In this document: positions 31,541-43,758 of the stretch, piece after piece
How the letters are laid out: each line of letters opens with the position of its first letter
How positions within the stretch are numbered: the first letter of the stretch is position 1
Origin: Actinostola sp. cb2023
Taxonomy: Eukaryota; Cnidaria; Anthozoa; Actiniaria; Actinostolidae
Assembly: GCA_033675265.1 (NCBI GenBank)
Contig: JAUJYZ010000032.1
Location: 229,501 to 293,500, forward strand
Length of the DNA stretch: 64,000 bases
Reading direction: 5' to 3'
Notes under the pieces: generated by a model
The model's database searches: none
What the model was told of the DNA's origin: nothing
What the model saw: only the letters and a program-made list of their open reading frames with translations
Made by a program: the position numbers and the translations under genes

Positions 31541-32194
31541 AGCGAAATATGGATCTGGCAGTCTGAGTGGTAGCTAGAAGAAGTCGTAAAAGCGAGAATT
31601 TAGACACGAGGAAATTCAATTAAATGAAGCGCACACTAGAATAGGCAAGCACGGTTTTTGAAGTTTTCTATATATTGCCTATAAAATGCCATATTAAGAT
31701 ACACATTGTCAGTTTGAAATCTATCAGTTCGATAAGACAATTGTGTTAGTTGTTTTTCTTACTTATATCATACCCTTATCTCGATTAGAATATTTATATA
31801 TTAAAAATGTTAAGTCAACAAGAAACTATTACAAGACTTGAAATTTACATTATTCTTTCTACTTTGCAACACGAAAATTCCAAACACTGATCAAAACAAG
31901 TGCGTGATTAAAGCTTCTAAAGAACTGTTTATCCACAGTAGTTGCGAGGGGATCCCCGTTGCCAAGGAAACGCTGTATCTAAGCAACAGACTTGACGGTG
32001 GACGTTTTTAATAATAGAAACTAATATTATGCTGTTGTTATTAGTTATTTTACAATAATGAGATTTCGAAAAAAGCGGATTTACAATGGCTTTGGGGATT
32101 GTTAATTACCTGGTTCAACAGCTTTGACAAGAAATTACTACTGTAACTCCTCATGATCGTAAGCTGCTCGGTTGCCATGGATGCCTATTATATG

Positions 32195-32281
32195 CAGCCC
32201 GAAAAACTAGTCATCCATCTGTTGTAAAGCGCATTGAGACAATGTGAAATGCGCTATATAAGAATTTATTATTATTATTAC
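32195..32281 (+). mobile_element. CR1/L2-like LINE 3' end
   Basis: TTGTAAAGCGCATTGAGACA then GCGCTATATAAGAATTTATT and TTATTATTA is a typical 3' terminus of CR1/L2-type LINEs or their SINE partners. Confidence 0.65.
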
Positions 32282-32499
32282 TTTTATGTCTGGAGCGCAT
32301 TAAACCAACAGCTCACCCAAAAATCTTATTAATTTGACAAGAAAAGTCAATATAGATTTGGTTTTTACCTAGTTAAATGGTATCATTAATTCAGCCAGAC
32401 ACAGTCTGTCAGACAGATGAATGGTTTGAAGAGAACTGTCCGTATAGAATAAGAAAAGGCAAGACCCCACGCGCACGCAGAGCAATATAATCGAGACAT

Positions 32500-32538
<39 letters not shown>

Positions 32539-32664
32539 TTAATAATAATAATAATAATAATAACGGTTTATTAGCAATCCACGAGGTGGCTCTTCTATGC
32601 TAATGAGCTACAATGAAGATAAAATATATAATGTATATCGTATTCCAGATCAATACAGTGAAAT

Positions 32665-32980
<316 letters not shown>

Positions 32981-33041
32981 TACCCATGACTATAAGTACC
33001 TCTTACCTCCATGGCTAACAACTTTAATTGAACTTCTTTAG

Positions 33042-33242
33042 CTGTGAATGTGAGTTCCTCAGCTTCGTCTTCCTTTAGTGCCTCGCCATCTGTAGCAACT
33101 GGTTCACCTGCGGCTGCTGGTAATATTACCATTGAATTAGATGCAAGTGTATTCCAATCAATGACAGCAGCCAATCAAGAGACAAGTTCAATTGCACCAT
33201 CAACAACTGCGTCCAGCAAAAAAGCAACATCATCTAACAATG
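33042..33242 (+). CDS. Receptor exon: Ser/Thr-rich stalk
   Basis: The exon (phase 1 in, 1 out) encodes VNVSSSASSSFSASPSVATG, SPAAAGNITIELDASVFQSM and SIAPSTTASSKKATSSNNG. It is Ser/Thr/Ala-rich with N-glycosylation sequons (NVS, NIT), as in mucin-like stalks between adhesion domains and the GAIN domain. Acceptor CTTCTTTAG, donor AATG|GTAACA. Confidence 0.75.
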
Positions 33243-33384
33243 GTAACAGACATAAAGACATAACTTATTATTTAATAATGAATAATAATAATAAATAACA
33301 ATAACAACATCAATATTTATTGTAGATAGTTTAGATTAGTGGACAAGTGAAGAGCCACTCTGTGGATATATTGTCCAATAAACC

Positions 33385-33422
<38 letters not shown>

Positions 33423-33439
33423 CATCCCAAGATTGAAAT

Positions 33440-34100
33440 ATTATAATCAATTTTGGTAATTCATCATCATCATTAATATCTTTATTATTAATATTATTAG
33501 TAGTCATTTTCATCATCATCATTATCATCATCATTACTTTTAGCATGATCATCATCACATGATTGAAATATTAGAATCATTTTGGTATTTCATCATCATC
33601 ATTATATATCTTTATTATTATTATTAGTCATTTGTGTCATTATTATCATCATGATCATCATGATCATCATCATTACATAAGTATCATCACCATTACAGAT
33701 ATTATTTTTCATTCCCAATTTGATCATCATCATCACAATCATCTTTATTGCCATCATCAATGATAATTATTAATGAATCAATTATCATCATCATCATCAT
33801 AACTGTACTATTAATAATACATAAATAATTATTATAATAAATAAATAAATAAATAATGATTATAATTCATCAATAAATAATGAACTGATCCAGATTTTGT
33901 CGACTCCAGCCTTGAGGCTTCAAATACCTTTTAATTAATAAATAATGATTATAATTAATTAATTAATAGTGATTATAATTCATTAATTATTAATTATGAA
34001 CAGGAGTTCATGAATAGAAGCCTCCATCTGTTATTCTATCGTGAGCCATCCTTTTCCTAGATCAGAATCAGTGAAAATAGTTTCCATTAAGCTTGGAATG
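33440..34100. repeat. ATC/ATCATT low-complexity intron DNA
   Basis: Imperfect CATCATCATTATTA repeats alternate with TTAATTAATAAATAATG. There is a duplicated unit of about 130 bp (TTGAAATATTA.AATCATTTTGG). Confidence 0.8.
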
Positions 34101-34335
34101 TCAGTAAAAATAGTAACCAAAAGTGACTGTTAAACCAGCGATCACTCCTAAGGTTTATGTATTATCTATTGGTATTTTACTTCATTATTACTTGGTGTAT
34201 TCTAATTGGCTCTACAACAATGAGAATAGTTCTATAAATAGCCTAATTGGTGACAGTATGGCTCACATGCCTAATGTAGGAGATAGAGGCTGCTATTCAT
34301 GGGATGCTGTTGTTAATTTTAAAATTGTTTTACAG

Positions 34336-34419
34336 TTCAAGATCAACTTGATGCTGCTAAAAAACTGCTTGAGGACCTCTTGAACAAGAAGCCATCTAGT
34401 GGATCACCTAGTACTGAAT
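34336..34419 (+). CDS. Receptor exon: pre-GAIN helix
   Basis: The exon (phase 1 in, 1 out) encodes VQDQLDAAKKLLEDLLNKKP followed by SSGSPSTE, an amphipathic helix and a short Ser-rich end. The last 28 bases and the donor (GAAT|GTAATT) are copied many times in the downstream minisatellite. Confidence 0.72.
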
Positions 34420-37140
34420 GTAATTTCATTGTCACATAACTTAACACTTCAAATAACAGTAATCCCATCTATCCATTTATCCATTTATACATCCATCTAG
34501 TGGCTCACCTAGTACTGAATGTAATTTCATTGTCACATAACTTAACACTTCAAATAACAGTAATCCCAGTAATCCCATCTATCCATTTATCCATTTATAC
34601 ATCCATCTAGTGGATCACCTAGTACTGAATGTAATTTCATTGTCACATAACTTAACACTTCAAATAACAGTAATCCCATCTATCCATTTATCCATTTATA
34701 CATCCATCTAGTGGGGGAAGCTCACCTAGTACTGAATGTAATTTCATTGTCACATAACTTAACACTTCAAATAACAGTAATCCCATCTATCCATTTATCC
34801 ATTTATACATCCATCTAGTGGGGGAATAGTACTGAATGTAATTTAATTGTCACATAACTTAACACTTCAAATCCATTTATATCCATCCAAATAACTATCC
34901 ATCTATCCATTTATCCATTTATACATCCATCTAGTGGGGGAAGCTCACCTAGTACTGAATGTAATTTAATTGTCACATAACCTAACACTTCAAATAACAG
35001 TATCCATTTATACATCACCTAGTACTGAATGTATCCATTTATACATCAAATTATATTTATACATCCATTTAATTGTCACATAACTTAACACATTTATCAC
35101 CCATCCATCTATCCATATCCATTTATCCATCCATCTAGTGGGGGAAGCTCACCTAGTACTGAATGTAATTTAATTTTGTCACATAACTTAACACTTCAAA
35201 TAACAGTAATCCCATCTATCCATCTATCCATCTTCCATTTATCCATTTATACATCCATCTAGTGGGGGAAGCTCACCTAGTACTGAATGTAATTTCATTG
35301 TCACATAACCTAACACTTCAAATAACAGTAATCCCATCTATCCATTTATACATTTATACATCCATCTAGTGGGGGAAGCTCACCTAGTACTGAATGTAAT
35401 TTCATTGTCACATAACTTAACACTTCAAATAACAGTAATCCCATCTATCCATTTATCCATTTATACATCCATCTAGTGGGGGAAGCTCACCTAGTACTGA
35501 ATGTAATTTCATTGTCACATAACTTAACACTTCAAATAACAGTAATCCCATCTATCCATTTATCCATTTATACATCCATCTAGTGGGGGAAGCTCACCTA
35601 GTACTGAATGTAATTTCATTGTCACATAACTTAACACTTCAAATAACAGTAATCCCATCTATCCATTTATCCATTTATACATCCATCTAGTGGGGGAAGC
35701 TCACCTAGTACTGAATGTAATTTCATTGTCACATAACCTAACACTTCAAATAACAGTAATCCCATCTATCCATTTATCCATTTATACATCCATCTAGTGG
35801 GGGGGAAGCTCACCTAGTACTGAATGTAATTTCATTGTCACCTAATCTTAACACTTCAAATAACAGTAATCCCATCTATCCATTTCCATTTATCCATTTA
35901 TACATCCATCTAGTGGGGGAAGCTCACCTAGTACTGAATGTAATTTCATTGTCACATAACTTAACACTTCAAATAACAGTAATCCCATCTATCCATTTAT
36001 ACATTTATACATCCATCTAGTGGGGGAAGCTCACCTAGTACTGAATGTAATTTCATTGTCACATAACTTAACACTTCAAATAACAGTAATCCCATTTATC
36101 CTATCCATTTATCCATTTATACATCCCATCTAGTGGGGGAAGCTCACCTAGTACTGAATGTAATTTAATTGTCACATAACTTAACACTTCAAATAACAGT
36201 AATCCCATCTATCCATTTATCCATTTATACATCCATCTAGTGGGGGAAGCTCACCTAGTACTGAATGTAATTTCATTGTCACATTGTCACACTAACTTAA
36301 CACTTCAAATAACAACAATCCCATCTATCCATTTCCATTTATCCATTTATACATCCATCTAGTGGGGGAAGCTCACCTAGTACTGAATGTAATTTCATTG
36401 TCACATAACTTAACACTTCAAATAACAGTAATCCCATCTATCCATTTATCCATTTATACATCCATCTAGTGGGGGAAGCTCACCTAGTACTGAATGTAAT
36501 TTAATTGTCACATAACTTAACACTTCAAATAACAGTAATCCCATCTATCCATTTATCCATTTATACATCCATCTAGTGGGGGAAGCTCACCTAGTACTGA
36601 ATGTAATTTAATTGTCACATAACTTAACACTTCAAATAACAGTAATCCCATCTATCCATTTATCCATTTATACATCCATCTAGTGGGGGAAGCTCACCTA
36701 GTACTGAATGTAATTTAATTGTCACATAACTTAACACTTCAAATAACAGTAATCCCATCCTATCCATTTATACATCCATCTATGGGGGAAGCTCACCTAG
36801 TTATTTACATAACCATCTATCCATTTATTTATATCCCATCCATCTAGTATCCTGAATGTAATAATTGTCCATAACTTAACACTTCAAATAACAGTAATCC
36901 ATCTATCCATTTATCCATTTATACATCCATCTAGTGGGGGAAGCTCACCTAGTACTGAATGTAATTTAATTGTCACATAACTTAACATCCAGTAATCCAT
37001 TTATACCATTTATACATCCATCACCTAGTACTGAATGTAATTTAATCACACTTTTATAACAGTAATCCCATCTATCCATTTATCCATTTATACATCCATC
37101 TAGTGGGGGAAGCTCACCTAGTACTGAATGTAATTTCCAT
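34392..37140. repeat. 107-bp minisatellite carrying exon end and 5' splice site
   Basis: About 25 copies of a 107-bp unit run from CCATCTAGTGGGGGAAGCTC through ACCTAGTACTGAATGTAATT and AACTTAACACTTCAAATAAC to CCATTTATCCATTTATACAT. The first unit begins inside the exon at 34336-34419, so every unit contains the coding tail and donor GAAT|GTAATTTC. Units near the right end (36760-37140) are scrambled. Confidence 0.97.
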
Positions 37141-37625
37141 CCATCAAATATCCAGTAATCCCATCTATTTATCCATTTATACATCCATTTATCCATCCAT
37201 TTATATCATCCATTTATCCATTTATACATCCATCTAGTGGGGGAATCACCCATTTATCCATAAACTTAACACTTCAAATACATCCCCATCCATTTATCCA
37301 TTTATACATCCATCTATCCATTTATCCATCACATAACTTAACACTTCAAATCCATCTATCCATTTATCCATTTATACATTATCCATCCATCCATCCTATC
37401 CATACATCCATCCATCCATTATCCATCCATATCCATTTATCCATTTATCCATCCATTATCCATTTTATACATCCATCATTTATCCATCCATCCATTTATC
37501 CATCCATTTATACATTTATACATCCATCTATCCATTTATCCATCCACCTATCCATCCATTATCCATCCATCTATCCATTTATCCATCCATCTATCCATTT
37601 ATCCATCCACCTATCCATTTATTTC
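37141..37625. repeat. ATCC/ATTT degenerate satellite
   Basis: The minisatellite grades into CCATTTATCCATCCATC-type repeats, apparently an expansion of one part of the 107-bp unit. Confidence 0.9.
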
Positions 37626-37862
37626 ATAATTCATTTGTCTAATGGAACCCTGTTAATACAGACAGTAAAGGGACATGCAAAAGTGTCCATATATATTTCA
37701 AATATATATGGGCTTTTCATCGGGACAAACAAAACTGTCTATAATTAAGAGGGTGTCCGTATTAAGTGAGTGTCCATAGAGCGGGATTCCACTGTATATT
37801 CATTGACATATTTATTATTTATTATTATATTCATCAATTTTAATTTAATCATTTTTCACCAG

Positions 37863-37933
37863 CACCAAAACAAGAGTGTGACGGTCTTGACTGGTATTTG
37901 AATATGAAATGTTCCAACAAGCAATGCAGTGAG
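37863..37933 (+). CDS. Receptor exon: Cys-rich pre-GAIN segment
   Basis: The exon (phase 1 in, 0 out) encodes SPKQECDGLDWYLNMKCSNK and QCSE, with three Cys. Acceptor TTTTTCACCAG, donor GAG|GTTAGT. It precedes GAIN subdomain A. Confidence 0.72.
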
Positions 37934-38060
37934 GTTAGTACTACAGTAGCTTGCACAGTGGCCATCAAGGGTGGGGGTTGGCGAGTTTAGGGGGCGGTTA
38001 CACCCCCCACATGTTGAACCACTGACACTGTATGAATGAATGACTTCTGTTATTTTACAG

Positions 38061-38102
38061 GAGCATATTGACAAAGTCAACAACCTTATCAAATGCATTG
38101 CG
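38061..38102 (+). CDS. Receptor exon: start of GAIN subdomain A
   Basis: A 42-bp exon in phase 0 encodes EHIDKVNNLIKCIA, a helix of the type seen at the start of GAIN domains. Acceptor ATTTTACAG, donor GCG|GTATGT. Confidence 0.7.
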
Positions 38103-38671
38103 GTATGTATTGTTTTATAGGTGGCTGAAAATCCCACTATCTATATCTATTTGGGGGCAAATATTCCATTAAGAGCTAGACTATTAAACTAGTTTTAAAC
38201 GTAGGGACATGGTTATTCGACCGTCTCTACAATAACTTACAATACAATACAATGACATTATTTTATATCCATGATTAAAATTAAAGCGATGCCACTTGCT
38301 TACAGATAAAATGCAAACTACTACGTTTTAATACGATAATTATACTATACTTAATTCACAGCCAAATAACTCAAAATCCCGTCTAGAATCCCATTAATGA
38401 CATACTCTTCATAAAGAGTTCAAAAACGTTGAGAAAACACTACTAACCTTGAAAAGAAAGCTTTTTACTTGTCGACTTTCTCCAAGATGGCTGCGCGAAA
38501 TATAGTTGTGTTGACGTGTAGTCACGTGGCACGGCAGCGCGCGCGTTCAATAATGTTTTCAAAAAATGGCGGGAAAGCTGGCACTAAATATGGCTAATTC
38601 GGCGAGCTGGGGAAAAGGAAGCAAAAACTAATTGTAATCATACGCAACTTCTGTATTTTCCTCCTACATTA

Positions 38672-39034
<363 letters not shown>

Positions 39035-39205
39035 GACCACCTGTCCTAAGCGACCAGTTAGCTTCCAATTAGTCAAACCACAATAGCCAGTGGAATTCGA
39101 ACCTCTTGTAAGCGACCGCCTCCCGTAAGCGACCAAATGGTTTAACATTTTGGGTGGTCGCTTACGGGAGGTTCGACTGTAACTCGAAACCTCTTTCTTG
39201 TGTAG

Positions 39206-39347
39206 AGCAAGCCAGAGAATGTTTCTTCTCTAGACTTGGCAGCCATGATTCAAACGTCAGGTTTGTTAATCGCTGAAGACTATATGGCGAAGGTTATAAA
39301 TGGAACACCAAACAACGCAACATCTACATACGTCCGAAATGACTTTG
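39206..39347 (+). CDS. Receptor exon: GAIN subdomain A
   Basis: The exon (phase 0 in, 1 out) encodes SKPENVSSLDLAAMIQTSGL, LIAEDYMAKVINGTPNNATS and TYVRNDFG. Helices and N-glycosylation sequons (NVS, NGT, NAT) fit GAIN subdomain A. Acceptor TTGTGTAG, donor TTTG|GTAAGC. Confidence 0.78.
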
Positions 39348-39655
39348 GTAAGCTTAGTACTAGTATAGTATTAGTAGCAAGCTAGGCCCTCAGAGGGGGA
39401 GGTGCTGGTAGGGGTGCAGGGCCCGTGGAGGGGAGGGGCTGGTAGGGCTATAGCCCCACCACTTTTTTGTCCAGGTAGTAAATGTTTTAAGGAAATTTAA
39501 AAAATGATAACGTCATTGCAACCCTTAATAATAATAATAACACTTTATTTAACGAGGAATTTACAGATAAAGCAATGCTTTTTTCCAATCTGGTCCTCCT
39601 TGTATGGAAGAAATATTTAAGCCACCTTTTATTAAGTGGCTTTCTCGCGGGCCCT

Positions 39656-40012
39656 GAGCAGTAGCAGTAGCAGTAGCAGTAGCAGTAGCAGTAGCAGTAG
39701 CAGTAGCAGTAGCAGTTTTATTAGCAGTAGCAGGCCCTGAGCAGTAGCAGTAGCAGTAGCAGTAGCAGTAGCAGTAGCAGTAGCAGTAGCAGTAGCAGTA
39801 GCAGTAGCAGTAGCAGTAGCAGTAGCAGTAGCAGTAGCAGTAGCAGTAGCAGTAGCAGTAGCAGTAGCAGTAGCAGTAGCAGTAGCAGTAGCAGTGGCAG
39901 TAGCAGTAGCAGTGGCAGTAGCAGTAGCAGTAGCAGTAGCAGTAGCAGTAGCAGTAGCAGTAGCAGTAGCAGTAGCAGTAGCAGTAGCAGTAGCAGTAGC
40001 AGTAGCAGGAGG
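39656..40012. repeat. CAGTAG hexanucleotide satellite
   Basis: Nearly 60 units of CAGTAG with a short interruption at 39716-39738 (TTTTATTAGCAG, GGCCCTGAG) and a few CAGTGG variants. Confidence 0.97.
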
Positions 40013-40252
40013 AGGATGGAAGGAGGAGGGAGGAAGATGGAAGGAGGAAGGAGGGGAGGAGGGAGATGGGAGGAGGAGAGGGAGGAGAGGAGGAGGAGGA
40101 GGGAGGAGGGAGGGAGGAGGGAGGAGGAGGAGGAGGGAGGAGGAGGAGGGAGGAGGAAGGAGGAAGGAGGAAGGAGGAAGGAGGAAGGAGGAAGGAGGAA
40201 GGAGGAAGGAGGAAGGAGGAAGGAGGAAGGAGGAAGGAGGAAGGAGGAAGTG
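40013..40252. repeat. GGAGGAA purine tract
   Basis: The strand is all G and A, mainly GGAGGAA heptamers, for about 240 bp. It directly continues the CAGTAG satellite. Triplex or G-quadruplex formation is plausible. Confidence 0.95.
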
Positions 40253-40426
40253 GTAGCACAATACAGTAGCTATAGTATGTAGACAAGTACAATGCAGCAG
40301 CAACTAGCATCATTGGCACTAGTTACATCTTATCGTCAATATAATATCGATATCATTAAATCCCTTCAGTCATTCTATACTCAGTCTATATTGTTTTTAG
40401 CTGTGCTACTGATTGTCTTTCCGCAG

Positions 40427-40582
40427 TGATGGTGGTCGGCGTTGTAGACGACAACTACATCAACAACACTAAAGACAAATTTCTGAAACTCCCAAACTAT
40501 TCTGACCCATCAGCTCTTACTGGTAAATGGGAAACAATGAGAGACGTCATCGCTATTCCTATTGCGGAGCTCAAAAAGAGAG
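40427..40582 (+). CDS. Receptor exon: GAIN subdomain B start
   Basis: The exon (phase 1 in, 1 out) encodes MVVGVVDDNYINNTKDKFLK, LPNYSDPSALTGKWETMRDV and IAIPIAELKKR. The beta-strand-rich IAIPIAEL fits the start of GAIN subdomain B. Donor AGAG|GTAGAC. Confidence 0.72.
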
Positions 40583-40599
40583 GTAGACAATTCTTCAAA

Positions 40600-41290
40600 A
40601 CAATAAACGAACAGATACCTCTGTGTTGCTACAATATTCAAACAATGTTCTGTGCGTAGCGTTTTTGGAAGAACTCTTCAAAAAGAAACGAACAGACACC
40701 TCTGTGTTGACAATGTTCTGTGCGTAGCGTTTTTGGAAGAACTCAGTCTTAAAAAACGAAACGAACAGACACCTCTGTGTTGCTACAATATTCAAACAAT
40801 GCTCTGTGTGTAACGTTTTTGGAAGAACTCTTGAAAACGAAACGAACAGACACCTCTGTGTTGCTACAATATTCAAACAATGCTCTGTGTGTAACGTTTT
40901 TGGAAGAACTCTTGAAAACGAAACGAACAGACACCTCTGTGTTGCTACAATATTCAAACAATGCTCTGTGTGTAACGTTTTTGGAAGAACTCTTGAAAAT
41001 GAAACGAACAGACACCTCTGTGTTGACAATGTTCTGTGCGTAGCGTTTTTGGAAGAACTCTTGAAAACGAAACGAACAGACACCTCTGTGTTGCTACAAT
41101 ATTCAAACAATGTTCTGTGTGTTACTTTTTTGGAAGAACTCTTGAAAACGAAACGAACAGACACCTCTGTGTTGCTACAATATTCAAACAATGTTCTGTG
41201 TGTTACTTTTTTGGAAGAACTCTTGAAAACGAAACGAACAGACACCTCTGTGTTGCTACAATATTCAAACAATGCTCTCTACTAAGCTTT
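40600..41290. repeat. 82-bp minisatellite
   Basis: About eight copies contain GAACAGACACCTCTGTGTTG, CTACAATATTCAAACAATG and TTTTTGGAAGAACTCTTGAA. Two copies lack the CTACAATATTCAAA part. GAACTCTTCAAAAAGA resembles the preceding exon end GAGCTCAAAAAGAGAG, weakly suggesting the same exon-seeded origin. Confidence 0.95.
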
Positions 41291-41407
41291 TGTGGAAAGG
41301 CTTTCAGTCGAGATAAAAGATGCAGAGATACCTGGCTTGTTACAATGTTCAAAACATATTCTATGCAATGCATTTCTTTATTAATTTGAGAGTATAGTAT
41401 GATCGTC

Positions 41408-41515
41408 TGGCATCAGGGAGACTTTGACCCATGACGTCACTAGCAGGGAGACTTTGACCCATGACGTCACTAGCAGGGAGACTTTGACCCATGACGTCAC
41501 TGGCAGACATTACTT
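41408..41515. repeat. 30-bp CRE-containing repeat (3 copies)
   Basis: Three copies of CAGGGAGACTTTGACCCATG followed by ACGTCACTAG. Each carries ATGACGTCAC. The same unit, inverted, forms an eight-copy array at 47555-47795. Confidence 0.95.
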
Positions 41516-41703
41516 TGGCATATTTAAAGTATGGCCACAGGTGGCAACATTGCGCGCGTTTTGACATTAATTGCGGCCTAGCTTTTTTCGAGAAGAGCTT
41601 TTTTCTGAAATCATAAAAAAACATGCAAGAGCGTTTTTGTGCTATAAATGAGTCTGAGTTATAATGGTAGTAAATACAATGGTTATAAATATATCTCTCA
41701 CAG

Positions 41704-41797
41704 CGGCTCCGTTTTGGCCCTATTCGTGGTCTGTACATGGAAGTCTACTTGAAGACAGACCACTGAAGATGACTGAGATAGAAACGGACTATAACGA
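41704..41797 (+). CDS. Receptor exon: GAIN subdomain B
   Basis: The exon (phase 1 in, 2 out) encodes APFWPYSWSVHGSLLEDRPL and KMTEIETDYNE. Acceptor TCTCTCACAG, donor GA|GTAAGA. No catalytic residues are here; it belongs to the beta-sheet part of GAIN by position. Confidence 0.7.
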
Positions 41798-41840
41798 GTA
41801 AGAAATGTTACGTTTTATGTTCAGTTACAACGTAATGTAA

Positions 41841-42004
41841 TAGAGTCGTTTTCGTATATGAGTGGGATACCTACGGTACCGGTGACACTCAAATGGCTTC
41901 CTTTCTGAACCAATCAAAAAGCGTGCAGATGCAGATCTCATCCAATCAAACTCTTTTATACAGCACGGTACCGTAACTTTCCCACTCATACGAAAACGAC
42001 TCTA
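41841..42004. mobile_element. TAGAGTCGTTTTCG-family MITE
   Basis: Perfect termini TAGAGTCGTTTTCGTAT and CATACGAAAACGACTCTA bound a 164-bp element with internal CCAATCAAA motifs and GGTACCGT palindromes. Confidence 0.9.
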
Positions 42005-42204
42005 AAACTATATCGCCAAACCCAACAAGCGACCAAAAGAAACTCTGAATAATTTAACTGTCATTCAATTCAGTCACATGCACACAAAACAATCCCAGCA
42101 TCCTTTGCGGCCTACATGACAATTTTTTTACATGACAAATTTGCTTCGGTTTTTTTCCCCCAATGGCAATAATAGAACTCGTTTTCAATTGTTTTCTTCT
42201 GTAG

Positions 42205-42373
42205 AATAATTAAAGACTCCGATGTCTCAGATTTGTATCTCGACGGAAACGAGTTAAAATCACGAAAGAAGCTACGAAACATCTTCATCAACACCAACGT
42301 CGTTAGCCTTAAATTGAAGAAAAATTTAACAGATTTGGCAAGTCCGGTACTGATCACACTCAGGCACAAAAAG
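42205..42373 (+). CDS. Receptor exon: GAIN subdomain B, conserved end
   Basis: The exon (phase 2 in, 0 out) encodes DSDVSDLYLDGNELKSRKKL, NIFINTNVVSLKLKKNLTDL and ASPVLITLRHKK. The N-L-x-x-L-x-x-P-V-x-I-T-L-x-H ending is the signature just before the GPS in adhesion GPCRs. Acceptor CTTCTGTAG, donor AAG|GTGGGT. The last bases plus donor are repeated in the next intron. Confidence 0.85.
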
Positions 42374-42960
42374 GTGGGTACCATGACAACAATGACGTAA
42401 TGTATCCATGGCAACGACGAGTTTTACATATGACGTCATAACAATACGAATCTGCACACTCAGGCACAAAAAGGTGGGTACTACGACAACAATGACGTAA
42501 TGTATCCATGGCAACGACGAGTTTTACATAGTACGTCATAACAATACGAATCTGCACACTCAGGCACAAAAAAGTGGGTACTACGACAACAATGACGTAA
42601 TGTATCCATGGCAACGACGTAGTTTTACATAGGACGTCATAACAATACGAATCTGCACACTCAGGCACAAAAAGGGGGTACCATGACAACAATGACGTAG
42701 TGTATCCATGGCAACGACGTAGTTTTACATATGACGTCATAACAATACGAATCTGCACACTCAGGCACAAAAAGGGGGTACCATGACAACAATGACGTAA
42801 TGTATCCATGGAAACGACGTAGCTCAGTACATGACGTCATAACAATACAAATCTGTACACTCAGTCACAAAAAGGTGGGTATCACGACAACAGTGACATA
42901 ATGTATCCATGGCAACATGACGTCATACCAACAATTACACATGACGTCATACCAACAACA
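42340..42960. repeat. 100-bp minisatellite carrying exon end and 5' splice site
   Basis: Five to six copies start with ACTCAGGCACAAAAAGGTGG and continue ACAACAATGACGTAATG, TATCCATGGCAACGACG and ATGACGTCATAACAATAC. The first copy is the real end of the exon (42205-42373), so each unit duplicates CACAAAAAG|GTGGGT. Units also contain TGACGTCA. The final units, up to 42960, degrade. Confidence 0.95.
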
Positions 42961-43085
42961 ACAACCCCTTCCAGATACAAGATAGTGGTTACCATGACTA
43001 CAGTGACATAATGTCTTCATAGAAAAACAGCAAGTCTTGTGTAAGATAAACAACGTTAATTTACAATAATTTCATTTCTCCATAG

Positions 43086-43135
43086 GTTGATACCTTAGAG
43101 AGTCCTGCCTGCGTGTACTGGGATACCATCAACAG
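43086..43135 (+). CDS. Receptor exon: GPS, first half
   Basis: A 50-bp exon (phase 0 in, 2 out) encodes VDTLESPACVYWDTINR. C-V-Y-W-D is the first Cys/Trp of the GPCR proteolysis site (consensus C.fWd). Acceptor CTCCATAG, donor AG|GTCAGT. Confidence 0.88.
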
Positions 43136-43146
43136 GTCAGTAGCAT

Positions 43147-43345
43147 ATGGTCGTTTTCGCATGAGTGGGAAGTAGTACATTTACGGTATGCGGTTCGTGC
43201 CGTGCGGTGACCGTGTCGAAGCATTCTGATTGGTTGAGCAATGATTAGCGCGCTGTGATTGGTTGAATACAATGTCTTCGATTCCGTACCGTGGGACCGT
43301 AATTCCGTGCCGTAGGTTTCCCACTCATATACGAAAACGACTAGC
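43147..43345. mobile_element. TAGAGTCGTTTTCG-family MITE
   Basis: Termini GTCGTTTTCGCATGAGTGG and CCACTCATATACGAAAACGAC bound an element with GTGCCGTGCGGTGACCGTG and GTGATTGGTTGAATACAA inside. It shows the presumed source sequence of the 16-bp satellite at 21990. Confidence 0.85.
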
Positions 43346-43758
43346 AGTGATACCTGACCATACCCTATACCGTTGCACATACCCGTATAGCATATATCAG
43401 TGGGAGAATATAGCTAATTCAGAAAACGTTGTCGGCGATCGACTTCAAGCCTACGCGACTAGACCGAAAGGGAGTAATAATAATAATAATAATAAAGCCT
43501 TTATTTTACGAGGGTAGCACTAAGTATGGGTAGATATTATAATTCACTTGCATGCTTTTCGTATTTGGTGACAATGGCAGGTGAGTCTGTAAATGTATGC
43601 CTACGCGTTTTAAAACAAGGAAACAGATTGAAGCAGATATGATTCATATTCCGTGAGAGACGTTCCTTTTTGATAGTGTATTTATAGACTCATTGATTTT
43701 TACCCGTGCTCCTTTTCGGTCTAGTCGCGTAGGCCCTATCCCGTGGCACATACCCATA

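Noticed and set aside
34123..34335. Additional receptor exon before the pre-GAIN helix
   Set aside because: The frame is open but has no acceptor in the right phase; the exon start at 34336 has a good acceptor and matches phase.
39561..40319. Long Cys/Tyr-rich or Pro/Ser-rich minus-strand frames
   Set aside because: They follow the CAGTAG hexamer and GGAGGAA tract and have no domain content.
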